This document shows positions 24,709 to 36,156 of a stretch of 64,000 nucleotides of DNA, piece after piece (positions within the stretch are counted from its first letter, which is position 1; each line of letters opens with the position of its first letter). Source of the DNA: Rhizophlyctis rosea (taxonomy: Eukaryota > Chytridiomycota > Chytridiomycetes > Rhizophlyctidales > Rhizophlyctidaceae); NCBI GenBank assembly GCA_027596075.1, contig JADGJC010000108.1, forward strand, positions 9,920 through 73,919, read 5' to 3'. Below the pieces are notes generated by a model that saw only the letters and a list, made by a program, of their open reading frames with translations, was not told the DNA's origin and made no database searches. The position numbers and the translations under genes are program-made.

Positions 24709-25379
24709 TTTGAGAGTGTGGCGGTGTTGGAAGAGTGCGACGGAACGAGAAAAGTTGGATAGTTCACACCCCTCAATTTGAGGAAGTATAGGGCTTGCTT
24801 TGCCTACGGATGCGCTATGGGTTGAGGGATCTATAGGCAGGAAGACCTTTGTTTCGCCAGTGTGATGCTCTTGATGTAAACGAGAGGCGAAAGTCTTGAT
24901 GAAAGAAGAGCGGGGACCCAGACCTGAGACGACCGAGCATGGGCGGCTGTCGGACTGCACGAATCACAAGCCACAGCTGGATCCGGCACGACAGCCCATA
25001 GGACCCGGAACCTTGATACCTCACCCACACCTTTGCAAACTTCATGGAAATACAAAAAAAAAAAAAGAAGAAACAATCATGGACCAGTCTTTCAGATACT
25101 TCCATTTCTGTATGGTGAAAGGTAGTCATTGTAAGGTTTTTTTCAAGTGTAATGATCAACCGATTCATTCCATCCGAAGTAGCGGAAAAAAGGGACTGAT
25201 GCGCCAAAGTTACCGTTCATCCCAGCACACAAGGTCGATCGTTAATACGACATATCCAACAACAACTTGCAATCTACGTATGAACCATCTCCAACAACGA
25301 TGCCTAACAAAATACCCCCGACACCAACACCAAATCGCTAATCCAGTCCAAAGTATTTAACCCCGTCTAGGCCGAAGCA
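24709..25379. other. spacer between the two minus-strand F-box-like copies
   Basis: No gene seen. A short A-run lies near 25049-25061. Confidence 0.4.
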
Positions 25380-27359
25380 TCATTGGAACTCCCACACTAC
25401 TCCCACCCCCCACAGTGGCAACCGGTTGACGGCGCGGAAACGGCTCCATCCCAGTCCCAGGCCGAGCAACTGATCTTCCGTATACAACCCAATATCTTTC
25501 GCGGGCACCTTCCCCGCCATGCAACGAAGAATCATTACACGGATGTAATCATGGTCTTTCCAGTGTGGTGGGTCGTCTGCGAAATGGCAGTCAAGTTGCT
25601 TGAGCGGGTGGGTTAGACGGCGAAGGAAGGAGAAGTCGCTCCAGTTTGCTCCGGAAATTTTGAGATCCTCAATCTCCTCACACCGTTCCTTAAAACGAGG
25701 CGTCAACCCAAAACCCTTCGTCCCCATCCAGCTCCAAAGTTGACCGAAACTCCCCATTGTCCGCCGACGCCTTCCCTGCTCGTCCCTCTCGTTCCAGAGA
25801 GCCGTCACCCTTTGGATGAAACGCTTGGTGCGGAGGGTGTTGATGTTCCAGCCAAAGTGAAGTAAGATATTGGCGCGTTGCGTATCGGGCAGGACTTCGG
25901 TAAGATGCAGATGGCTGTGGAGTTGCTGACGTCGTTCCGGTCGAAGTTGTTTCGAAACGGATTCGACCACGGTTTGGTAAAGGATTTTCATGGAGGGGAA
26001 TTTGCCAGTCTTTGTCCAAAGGAGGAGGATCGTGCGAAGAGAGACGACGTCGGCGTTGAGTAAGATTTCCCAGATCCGCTGAACCAGTAAGAAAAGTTTG
26101 TGTTTTTCGTGATTGCGAATTTTCTTCTGATCAGATTCAGAAAGGAAATTACCTTGAGACGGTCCACGTCGGGTAATTGAAATTCATAGGGTAAATCAAA
26201 CTCTGGTCCGACAAATTTATCCAAAGTCACGATCACTTGTTTCACAATCGTTTCCAAAGACTCGTGCACCCTTCTGTTCCTGACTACGTCGCCTGATTGG
26301 AGTGCCTTCAAAATGATCCACAACACCTCCCGCCAACGCCAGGTACATCTCATTTTTCGCCAATTCTGCGTAGGACCGTTGTTCTATTGCGAGTCCTAGG
26401 ATGGGGAGGAGAGTGAAGGCTCGTTCGGCGGGTGTGAACGTTTGAGGAGGCAGCAGGCTGGTTAAGACCTCAGGGACGAGCTGGGAGCGAATGTTTTGGA
26501 AAATGGGTAGAAGCGTATCAACCGCAACCTCACCAGCGCCGGAAGGGATGCCCAACGGCAGAAGAAACCCACGGCGGCGAGCAATGGCGACACACTCCTG
26601 AATGCAGTGATTCTCATTGGTGTTGTACCTGAGCAGAAGGTGAATTAAGCATGCCGAAAACCAAGTAGGCTGTAGGTAGGTTGGTTGAGGTCGAGTGAAG
26701 GGATCACCTGCGAAATTGAGAAGGAAGTCGAGGATGGCTAATCGTTTTGTAGCTACAGCGAGCGAGATTGTGGCGACAAGAAATTGTGATACGAGTGGTG
26801 TGACGGATGGAGGAGGGTAAAGATGACGATTGGCAATCATCATTGCGTATTCCATTCCATCGACCATGAGACGGGTCCCCTCGAGCCAACCATTCCCGTC
26901 CGCGATTCCATCCAATGCACTTGTCTGATATGCCATAACCAAAGCGGTGAAAGCTACAAAATCGGAACATGAGTAGCTTTATAGGACCCGCGAAATCCAC
27001 CCAATAACCCTCTCATCCCTCCTCCTCATCCCCTCACGGAGCCAGAACAACAAATTATCCTTCTGACCTCCTTAGATCACATCTTTCAATGTTGGTACTC
27101 CGGGACCGGCATGTCTTGCGAACCACTCATATTTGACGAGTGCCATAACCAAACTATCACCATAGGGACCCGGGAGAAGCTTTCGCACGTCTCTATAAAC
27201 CGGCATGAACAGGCGGTACATCCACCCCCCATGGAGAGCGTGCGCGACGAATTTGGTCGTCCCGCGGAACGTTTTGACATCGCTCGGGTAACGGCAGGAC
27301 CCTATGTTTTTGAGAACTTCGTCGGGGAGTTCCGAGAGGTGGGTAGGTGGATGGAGCAT
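25380..27359 (-). pseudogene. large F-box-like family, copy 2, disabled
   Basis: Begins at ATG 27359 with LSELPDEVLKNIGSCRYPSDVKTFRG (F-box-like), then MPVYRDVRKLLPGPYG. An in-frame TAA at about 27075-27073 (after PTLKDVI) precedes still-homologous sequence, GGQKDNLLFWLREGMRRRDERVIGWISRV. The next block, GWLEGTRLMVDGMEYAMMIAN to AERAFTLLPILGLAIEQRSYAELA, continues in one frame to about 26340. The homology then jumps frame to WREVLWIILKAL, a second lesion. The C-terminal block has LTEVLPDTQRANILLHFGWNINTLRTKRFIQRV and ends at 25380. The stop, the frameshift and the lack of a good first intron make this a pseudogene as written. Confidence 0.75.
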
Positions 27360-27967
27360 GACGGTTTTGTTGGGACGAAAAGGTACGGTAGTTTAGTGTT
27401 GGTGCAGTGAAGGAAACTATTTATCCTATGGTTATGATTCAAGTACAGCCGATATATCAGCCTGCTATTTTCAACACATGACGTTCCGCCGTTCTTTGAC
27501 AGCTTCGGTGCTCGAGACCTTATGCGGACGGGGTGCTGAAATCTGTTTGGTGGCGAGCGACTGGCGAGCGACAAAGGAGGTTTCCCACAAAGCGGAGAAC
27601 CAAGTGTGCACTCAAACAATGAAACCATAAAGGGATATAGCGGTAATAAAATGGCTCATCCCATTCAGCCTTGCACCAGCCCACCAGCCCACCAGCCCAG
27701 TCCCTGAGTCATCACCCAAATTTCAACCGCATTGTTCCCCATGGCCTGAGGAGCTGGGGAGCGCGATTAGAAATAGGTAATTTTCGTTTACTCACAAACT
27801 TGTGTTCATATATAGATCAACGACTATCAGGACTTTACTTCCTGCCCCTACGTCAAACTGATACTCAAATCGCTCCTCCCCGCAATCGCAGAACAACCGA
27901 CGACACTTCCGACCTTCTTTTTCAAACCGCCAGCAGTCGCTTCACCCCGTCAACCCATCCCACAAAC
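27360..27967. other. divergent intergenic region, F-box copy 2 / MIA40
   Basis: Shared 5' flank of two divergently oriented genes. A short direct repeat, CACCAGCCCAC, lies near 27676-27696. The plus-strand frame open through its end lacks an ATG before MIA40. Confidence 0.45.
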
Positions 27968-28471
27968 ATGTCATACGCACGGCAAGAAGAAGACGGAAAG
28001 GATATCCTTCTGTTCGTAACAAAAGAAGACCACGACACCCTCTCCTCCTCGTCCTCAGATTCCCCGTCCGCCACCAGCTCCTCCTCCGCAGACCCAAAGT
28101 CACCTTCCTCCGGCGCCTACAACCCCGAAACTGGCGAAATAGACTGGGACTGCCCATGTCTCGGACCCATGACCCAACCACCCTGCGGCGAAACTTTCAA
28201 AGCCGCATTTTCATGCTTTGTCTACTCAACACAAGAACCTAAGGGCGTGGACTGTATCGAGCAGTTCAGACTGATGCAAGAGTGCTTTAGGCAACATCCG
28301 GATATTTATGGGGAGGAGTTGGGCGAAGACGCCGCGGATGATGATGATGACGACGACGATGAAAAGGAGGGAGGGGATAAGAAGGAGGCTGGGGACGCGG
28401 AGGGTGCGGCTGGGGAGGAAACGAATGGGAGTGTGGGGACGGCGAGTGGGGCCAAGACCACGAAAGCATGA
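27968..28471 (+). CDS. MIA40: Mia40/CHCHD4 intermembrane-space oxidoreductase
   Basis: A single exon of 167 residues. It oxidises and traps incoming cysteine-rich proteins in the mitochondrial intermembrane space and is re-oxidised by Erv1. The redox CPC motif is in [17 protein letters not shown], and the twin CX9C motifs are complete ([11 protein letters not shown] and [11 protein letters not shown]). Starting at ATG 27968, the N-terminus [24 protein letters not shown] closely resembles animal CHCHD4. It has neither the presequence nor the transmembrane anchor of yeast Mia40, so import would use the disulfide-relay route itself. A Ser-rich linker and a long Asp/Glu/Gly acidic tail flank the core. 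Cys4 of human CHCHD4 is Ala here. Confidence 0.95.
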   Translation: MSYARQEEDGKDILLFVTKEDHDTLSSSSSDSPSATSSSSADPKSPSSGAYNPETGEIDWDCPCLGPMTQPPCGETFKAAFSCFVYSTQEPKGVDCIEQFRLMQECFRQHPDIYGEELGEDAADDDDDDDDEKEGGDKKEAGDAEGAAGEETNGSVGTASGAKTTKA

Positions 28472-29223
28472 TTTCCGACGTGATTATATAGCATTTGGTT
28501 TTGTTTATTTACATAGCGCTCTGGGGAGCTTGGGCTAGCTTATTCATGTGGCTTTCATAGTCCCTCCCTCCCTCTGTACCGAAGCCATCACACACCACAA
28601 GTAATACATAGAAGCGACGACAGGAGCGATTGCCGTAGGTGGATAGAAGTCGCTTAAGTGGCTCAATAGTCAATCACCGTATGGGCATATCTCATGTCTG
28701 AGCTCGTTGCGTTTGCTGAGGGGAATGAGATTTGATGCAGATTTTGCAGATGCATTCCGCTGAATGGATGAAGTGACTGTTGAAGAGGATTCTTGAGAAG
28801 AATGCTCATCTGCCCACATTTGGGCAAAGTGGCCATCTCTCCCCAAGAAACCAGAGATGATGACGCAACGCAAGATTGGGGAGTGGCGTTTAGTAAATTT
28901 TGTTTGTGGCTTGTGGCTTAGGATCGTGTCTCACATTTCAATCGCTTGCGGGTCCTCATCTCATCGCGCACGTCACATCACAAGTCGGTTCCTTCACCTG
29001 GCCCATTTGTAAGACCGCTTTCCCACGCTGCACAGAGGGACGCAAAGTTGAAGGACAGTTATATAAGTGGGCGGTGTACGAATAGGGTGTGTATCTAGTA
29101 CAGTATTGAGGAAACCTGCATTGGTCGCTGTATTCGGTGGATGACCAGACTCTGTTTGTTTACCTTCTACAAACGAGGACACAAAAATAACTCATATCAC
29201 CAGTTCAATTCTTTGTAGTCAAC
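28472..29223. other. intergenic spacer MIA40 / LYS2
   Basis: Contains the MIA40 3' flank and the LYS2 promoter. No gene seen. Confidence 0.45.
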
Positions 29224-32200
29224 ATGGGGATCGAAATACCAAGAGAACCAGACCCGGCCGTCGTGGCCCGGTGGCAAGCACGTCTAGCCAGCCTGACAGA
29301 GCTTATACTGCCTACCGACTATCCACGTCCTATCCCTCAACGAGTAGTCGAAGCTGAGCAAACGTTAGACATTCCCGAGGCCACTTCGCTAGCTATCATG
29401 AAGTTATCATTAGGCATCAAGCCTACGGGAACATCCGTTTCCGTCTCGCCGTTTTCGATCCTGTTAGCAGCGTTCGTTGTGCTATTGCACAAATACACGG
29501 GAGAGGAGGATGTAACTGTGGGTTCGAGCTCGCGGTCATCGAATCCGTTGGTTTTGAGGATGCCGATCAAGGATGAGGATACATTTGAGGAGGTAGTGCA
29601 GACAGTCTTGAAGGTATGGATCATTGGCGACTTGTGGTGCTATTGCAAAGTTTGAGCGTCTGTTTACGTCTGATCATCTCCATAGACTGAGGCAGAAGCA
29701 GCCGGGGACGAACTTCCCTTCGCCCAGCTCCTCTCCGCCATGTTCCCACCAACTGAGCAGCGCGACCCCGGCTTCCAACCTTCCCTCTTCAAAGTCCGTT
29801 TCTTTGATCTCACCGACACCACACCCGACACACTAGCATCCACTACAACTTCCTCCTCCTGCGACATAACCGTCTTCATCTCCCAAGCCAAAACTCTTCG
29901 CCGCCTCCTCCCCATCGAAATTCGCGTAGTCTTCAACACCGTCCTCTTCTCCAACAACCGCATTGCAGACATGCTAGACCAGCTGCAAATCATTTTGGAA
30001 TCGGCCGCAACGGACGTGCACAAGCCGATTGGACAGGTCTCTCTTCTTACGGAGAACTCGCAGTCGCGCTTGCCTGACCCGACTGCAAACCTTGGATGGG
30101 ACGATTTCAAGGGAGCCATTACGGACATTTTTGCCGCGAACGCTCGGGCGCATCCTGACAGGACTTGTGTAGTGGAGAGCCGGGATCAAGAGGGACAAGT
30201 ATTCGATAACTTGCGGGAGTTCACATATAAGCAGATCAATGAGGCCTCGAACATCGTTGCGCATCATTTGTTGCGGAATGGGATTGAGAGAGAGGATGTG
30301 GTCGTTTTGTATTCGTATCGTGGAGTGGATTTGGTGGTCGCTGTAATGGGTGTACTGAAGGCCGGAGCAACGTTCAGCGTCATTGGTAAGTGTCATCAAA
30401 AGCCAAGGCAGGATCCGTCGAATGCGAACCTGACGCGCCTGATTTATACAGATCCCGCATACCCACCTGCCCGCCAAAACGTCTACCTTTCCGTCGCCAA
30501 ACCACGCGGTCTCGTTGTTCTCCGCAAAGCCGGCATTCTCCACGACGACGTCCGAAACTACATCACAGACAACCTTCAGATCAAGGTTGAGGTTCCCGCT
30601 TTGGAGATTTTGGATGATGGATCCTTGAAGGGTGGTGAAGTTGATGGTGCTGATGTTTTCATCCCAGACTCGGAAAAGAAGGACGTCGAGCCGGGGGTAG
30701 AGCTGGGACCTGATAGTGTTGGGACATTGAGTTTTACTAGTGGTAGTACGGGTATTCCCAAGGGTGTTCAAGGACGGCACTTTTCCCTTACGCATTTCTT
30801 CCCGTGGATGAGGGAGGAGTTCGAGTTTACGGAGGCGGAACGGTTTACTATGTTGAGTGGTATTGCGCATGACCCTATCCAGCGTGACAGTGAGTTTGAC
30901 GTCGTAGATAATGGTCTCAGCATGTTGGTACTAATTCTCAACTTCGCGTACAGTCTTTACACCACTCTTCCTTGGCGCTCAGCTTCGCATTCCCACCGGC
31001 GAAGACATCGGTTCTCCCGGCCGTCTTGCCGAATGGATGGCATACCACGGCGTGACAGTAACGCACCTCACTCCCGCCATGGGTCAACTCCTCTCCGCTA
31101 ACGCCACGCATCCCATTCCTACCCTCCGTCACGCCTTCTTTGTTGGCGACGTTTTAACCAAACGCGACGTCTCCCGCTTGCAATACCTCGCTCCCAACAC
31201 CCACGTCATCAACATGTACGGCACGACGGAAACTCAACGCGCCGTCTCATACCTGAAGATCCCGCCCTCAAATATCAACCCGTCCTTCCTGTCGGAGCAA
31301 AAAGACATTATGCCCGCAGGTAAAGGCATGAAGAACGTGCAACTTCTTGTCATCAACAAGTCCGGCTTGCTCTGCGGCGTCGGCGAAGTAGGAGAAATCT
31401 ACGTTCGCAGCGGCGGTCTAGCAGAAGGCTACCTTGGCCTCGACGAATCGAAACTCAAGTTCGTACCGAACCCTTTCAACCCCGCCGGCCCTCCACAAAC
31501 CGATAGGGGCGCCAGCCTACCTTTCTACAAGGGTCCGCGCGACCGCATGTACCGCACGGGCGATCTGGGCCGGTACCTTCCTGACGGGGCTGTAGAATGT
31601 ACGGGTCGGGCGGATGACCAGGTCAAGATTCGCGGATTCAGGATTGAGTTGAAGGAGATTGATACGCATCTAAGTCAGCATCCGAAGGTTAGGGAGAACG
31701 TGACCCTTGTTAGGAGAGATAAGGACGAGGAGAAGGTTCTTGTTAGTTACTTTGTGCCGCTTGATGGTGGGGAGGATGTTGGGGCGTTGATTAAGGACAT
31801 TAGGGAGTTCTTGAAGTTGAAGTTGGCTAGCTATGCAGTTCCTGGTGGTGAGTTCCACTATTTTTCAAAAGCTCAGTCATTGCGTTGAATTCTGAATCTA
31901 ATCATGTCGCCATTCCATTTGCAGTCTTTGTACCTCTAACCCGCATGCCCCTAACACCGAATGGTAAAGTCGACAAGAACGCCCTTCCCTTCCCCGACAC
32001 AGCCCTCGCACCGCCCGCTCCCACCGTCTCTTCCGAAGAAGACGCAGCCCTCACCACCGTCCAATCCTCCCTCCGCGACATCTGGTCCACCGTCCTCCAA
32101 ATCCCCGCCAACACCATCCCCATCGACGACAACTTCTTCGACCTCGGCGGCCATAGTATCCTCGCCACGCGGCTGGTATTTGAGATGAGGAAGCATTTCG

Positions 32201-33923
32201 CGGTCGAGGTGCCGCTGAATATCGTTTACAGTACGCCTACGGTCCGGGGCATGGCGGGGGTCGTGGAGGGGCTGAGAGGGGACGATTTGGGCATCCGGAG
32301 GGGGAGTGTGCAGGTTTCGCCGGAGGAGATGGCGAGGAGGATGATGATTAAGGGTGGTGAAGAAGAGGAGGGGATTGATTATGCGGCTGATTTGGAAGTT
32401 TTGGACGATGGTTCGATCTCGGCTGAAGATCTTCCTGCCTTCACGTTCCCGAACGTGAGCGAGAATGTCACCTTCTTCCTCACGGGCGCGACCGGGTTCT
32501 TGGGTATCTTCACGCTGGCGAAGTTGTTGGACCGGTTCCCGAACAGTAAGGTTATTGCGCTTGTGAGGGGGAAGAGCAACGAACAGGCTCTTGAAAGAGT
32601 AAGGGATGCGGGGGTTAGGCATTTGGTATGGAAGGAGGAGTGGGTTAGCGAGGGGAGGATTGAGGTTGTGAAGGGCGATTTGGGGGAGGAGAAGTTGGGT
32701 GTTGGGGAGAGTGTTTGGGAAAAGTTATGTGAGAATGTTGATATTATTGTGCATAATGGAGCTTTGGTAAGTTTCACGATGCTATAGTTCGGCTTGTGCC
32801 GCTTCGTTTGCTGACGCCGCAGCATTCTCTCATGTAGGTCCACTGGGTCTACCCCTACCACAAACTCCGCTCCGCCAACGTTCTCTCCACCCTTTGGACG
32901 CTTCGTCTCGCCACGACACATCACCTCAAGCCCCTTCACTTCGTGTCTTCGACTTCGGTGCTGGATACCGATCATTACATTCAGCTCAGTGAGGAGAAGG
33001 GCAAGGTTCTTGAGAGGGATGATTTGGAGGGGGCGAGGAAAGGGTTGGGCAGTGGGTATGGACAAAGCAAATGGGTTAGTGAGAAGTTGGTTATGAGGGC
33101 TAGGGCGAGGGGAGTCAAGGCTACGATTGTGAGGCCTGGGTATATTGTTGGGGACTCCCAGACTGGTGGTGAGTTTTTGCTTTCTCCATCAGTCGAACGC
33201 TGGTTGTTCGTGCGTTTCTGATTGATCGGATGTTTGGTTAACGACATATCATTCTTGTTTTTGCTTCACATTCTCACCATAGTCGGCAACACGGACGATT
33301 TCTTGTGGCGGTTGGTGAAGGGATGTCTTCAGTTGGGCAAAGTGCCGAGGATGGCGAATGTCATTAATATGTGTCCTGTGGATTATGTTGCGGGGCTTGT
33401 TGCGGAGGTGGCGGGCAAGGAGGAGACTTTGGAGTTGGGTGTTTTCCATTCTTGGCATCCGTATGGGTAGGTCTTTGTGCTCCCCTATGCATTTGCATTT
33501 TTTACGTCCTCACATCTCACCTCCATCTTTTCGCGTCCCATCAGCTTCCGTTTCGACGACTTCTTCGCCGCCCTCTCTGCACACGGGTACACCGTCACGC
33601 CCGTCGACTACATCCAATGGCGTACGTCCCTCATGGATCTAACCCTCTCCACGTCCGATCACGCCCTCTTCCCGCTTTTACACTTCGTGCTGGACGACTT
33701 GCCGACCTCAACGAAGAGTCCCGCGTTGGATGACGCGCATGCCAAGAAGGCCTGCGAGGGAAGTGGGGTGAAGTGTGAGGATGTTGCTGGGTTGATGGGG
33801 TTGTATTTGGGGTACCTAGTTGAAGTTGGATTCTTGGAAAAGCCGGAGGGGGAGGGGAAGGAGAAATTGAGGAGGTTGGAGGGGTGGGGGGAGAGTAGGA
33901 TTGTAGGACGGACAAGGGGTTGA
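29224..33923 (+). CDS. LYS2: L-2-aminoadipate reductase (large subunit)
   Basis: Reduces 2-aminoadipate to its semialdehyde in fungal lysine synthesis, using ATP, NADPH and a phosphopantetheine arm. Eight exons, 29224-29613, 29686-30385, 30452-30889, 30954-31847, 31925-32766, 32838-33168, 33283-33466 and 33545-33923, give 1386 codons with every phase consistent, close to the usual length of about 1390. Domain order: N-terminal condensation-like region; adenylation domain with [42 protein letters not shown] and [13 protein letters not shown]; carrier domain with [16 protein letters not shown], where Ser carries the pantetheine; and an NAD(P)-binding reductase domain with [36 protein letters not shown] and [16 protein letters not shown]. 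Activation needs a Lys5-type transferase, which is not in this window. Confidence 0.97.
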
Positions 33924-34161
33924 AAAGGAGGCAATAGTGTAGGCGCTTAGATTGTTTCACGAATAGAGTTCTGAATGTTTAGGGCAACAGACTGGTCAGA
34001 GACCAATAATTGATGCCGTATGTTCCGACTAATACTTCCTGAGAAATTGAACCTGGATGGTATTACCAACAAATGATTTACATACGATACCATTCCGTTC
34101 TCAGTGCCATCCCATAGAACGAAGAAGAAGCCTTCATCTTTTCCTTCATTCGAAACACATC

Positions 34162-35620
34162 CTATCTCTCAAGCACCAAGCTGCAGATCTCCAATTTCAA
34201 CTCTTCCTTCAGTCGCCGCACCTCACCTCGGAGCATATGCACCCTGCCCTCCTCAAATTCCAAATTACCATCGGGCACGAAAACTACATTCTGGATTGTC
34301 GAGCGGTTCTTCAAGGCTTCCAACACCACCTCATAGTCCCAATTACTGATCAAAAATTCTACTGTTTCTAAACTGGTGCTGGGGATGTATGACCAGACCC
34401 ACCCCATCTTATCGCAGGAGTCGATATGTTGGATGCGGAAGTGGAAGGAGGTGAGATTGTGCAGTGATGAGAGGCTTTTTCTGAATTCGTCCAAGTCCCT
34501 TTGGTCCATGGTAGGGTAGGAACTGGACTCATGATACCCCGCGATAGCCAGGTAGGTGAGAGATTTGAGGGTATCAAGTGGGAGGAGGAGAAGAACTTCT
34601 TTCCAGTATTTGCCATCATACGTGAAGCTAGTCAATGTGGGCTGAGTCAAGGTACTGAGGGCGGACGGTTTCTCAAAATGGTAATCTTGGAGAATGTAGA
34701 TGGATGTCAACTTCGGGAAAGCAGCTGCCAGATCCGTTAAAATTATGGAGGCAGAAATTCGTAGGATTTGCAAAGTGGTGGAGACGAAGGAGGCGTTGAA
34801 GACGGTGTCGCGAGAGAAGGATACGAAGGAGGCGTTGAGGCCGATGTTGCGAGAGTAGGATAGGAAGTAGAACAATTCTAACTCCTTAAGGGGAGCATGT
34901 TGCAGTGCTTCAAAAATTTCTGAATCTTCGTTGAGTTCGTTGACACCACACGGCAGAATATGTGCAAACTCAAAGTCCGCATACGGAGAGGGCCCTTGAG
35001 GTCTGCGGCTTTCACAAAAGCATCTGCCATTGTGTATAGGAGTCTGCTATCGTTGTTGACTTTGTAGTCGAACTGGCGCAATTTGGTCAGGTCAACCACT
35101 GCTAACGGCAAGAGGTGTTCTTCGCGGTAGATGGAGAGGGTGCGCACAGATGCCACTCGCAAGGGGTCACGCAGGTAGATTTCGTAGGCTCCTGCATCGC
35201 GTCCAGGCATTGAGTAGGAGTAATCCGGTACGCTCTTCGTACGGATGTAGGTTCCTATGTCCAGACAGTGACCCTTCGCAGTTGGAAAGCCGTATAGCGG
35301 AAACGTTTGCAAACCTGGAAAGACCCGAGGAAAAGCCATCAATATAACATGCTCTACACCTGGGTGATGAATCAACTGAAGAGTCTTACTTGGGCGAGGA
35401 GCAGCTCGTATGGGAAGCGCTTGTACCGAGCGGGCAAAACCCCCTTCGGAACAAGTTTCACACCAGTTTCTTTTCGCAAACGTGGTGGAAAGTGCGGAAA
35501 CCATGTAGACATGTATGGCACTGGGGGTTGGATGTATTCGAATATGGCGAAGAGGATGTGCTCAGGTAGGTTGATGATATAGCAAACGGCGTTGGCCGAA
35601 GCGACCCGGTAATTTGGCAT
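34162..35620 (-). pseudogene. F-box/LRR-like protein copy 2 (two frameshifts)
   Basis: Paralogue of the copy at 14563-15711. ATG 35620 starts MPNYRVASANAV, then the F-box-like INLPEHILFAIFEYIQPP. Exon 1 ends at 35390 (GTAAGA donor). Exon 2 starts near 35312 with VCKRFRYTAFQLRRV, changes frame to reach LDIGTYIRT, then reads YEIYLRDPLRVASV and LPLAVVDLTKL. A second change near 34900, at a T5 run, leads to EALQHAPLKELEL and leucine-rich repeats ending in LETVEFLISNWDYEVVLEAL and IQNVVFVPDG. Both shifts sit at short homopolymers (GGG, TTTTT), so sequencing error is a live alternative to pseudogenisation. Otherwise full length. Confidence 0.6.
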
Positions 35621-36156
35621 CGTGGGGAGTACCAGAGCTAGTATGAGTTTTCCCAACAGGATACTTTTTCAGAAATTAAGCTACAAAGGCGCTAGAGCAA
35701 CCCTGCTTGCCTTTCAAAAGTTCAACTGCTGTCGTTGTCGTTTCACGGGGCAATTACCTACGCGTGACGATGTACATAGGTGTGGGCAATGGGCAGACAG
35801 AAATCTCCAAATTTTTGCAAACTGAACCTCCCAGCCTGTTGCTTTGAGCCCACCAATAGGTTCGGAACATCGGACAACACCAAAGTACACGTGGCTTGTC
35901 AAACCCTTGATTGCACGATGTTGTCCTCACCTTGATTTACCTCTGATACATCTAAAAGAGAGGACAAACAATTCGCCATATCTATTCTACAAGGTGCGCT
36001 AAAGATTCTTCCTATCTGTTTGGGATTATGACGACTTCATCATGCTATGGTCGCGAATCAGTTCTTAAAGATGTGGCTTTGTCAACGCGTTCCTGCCCTT
36101 TCACCCATCGTCGTCGGTATCCACCCGTCTAATTTTGGGTCCCGCCAAACCACCCC
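35621..36156. other. intergenic spacer
   Basis: No gene recognised between the F-box/LRR copy and the 3' end of the cyclase gene. Confidence 0.45.

Noticed and set aside
27060..27080. Stop-codon reassignment, since TAA interrupts homologous sequence here and at 61180
   Set aside because: TAA, TAG and TGA all serve as normal terminators elsewhere in the window, and the same copies also carry frameshifts.
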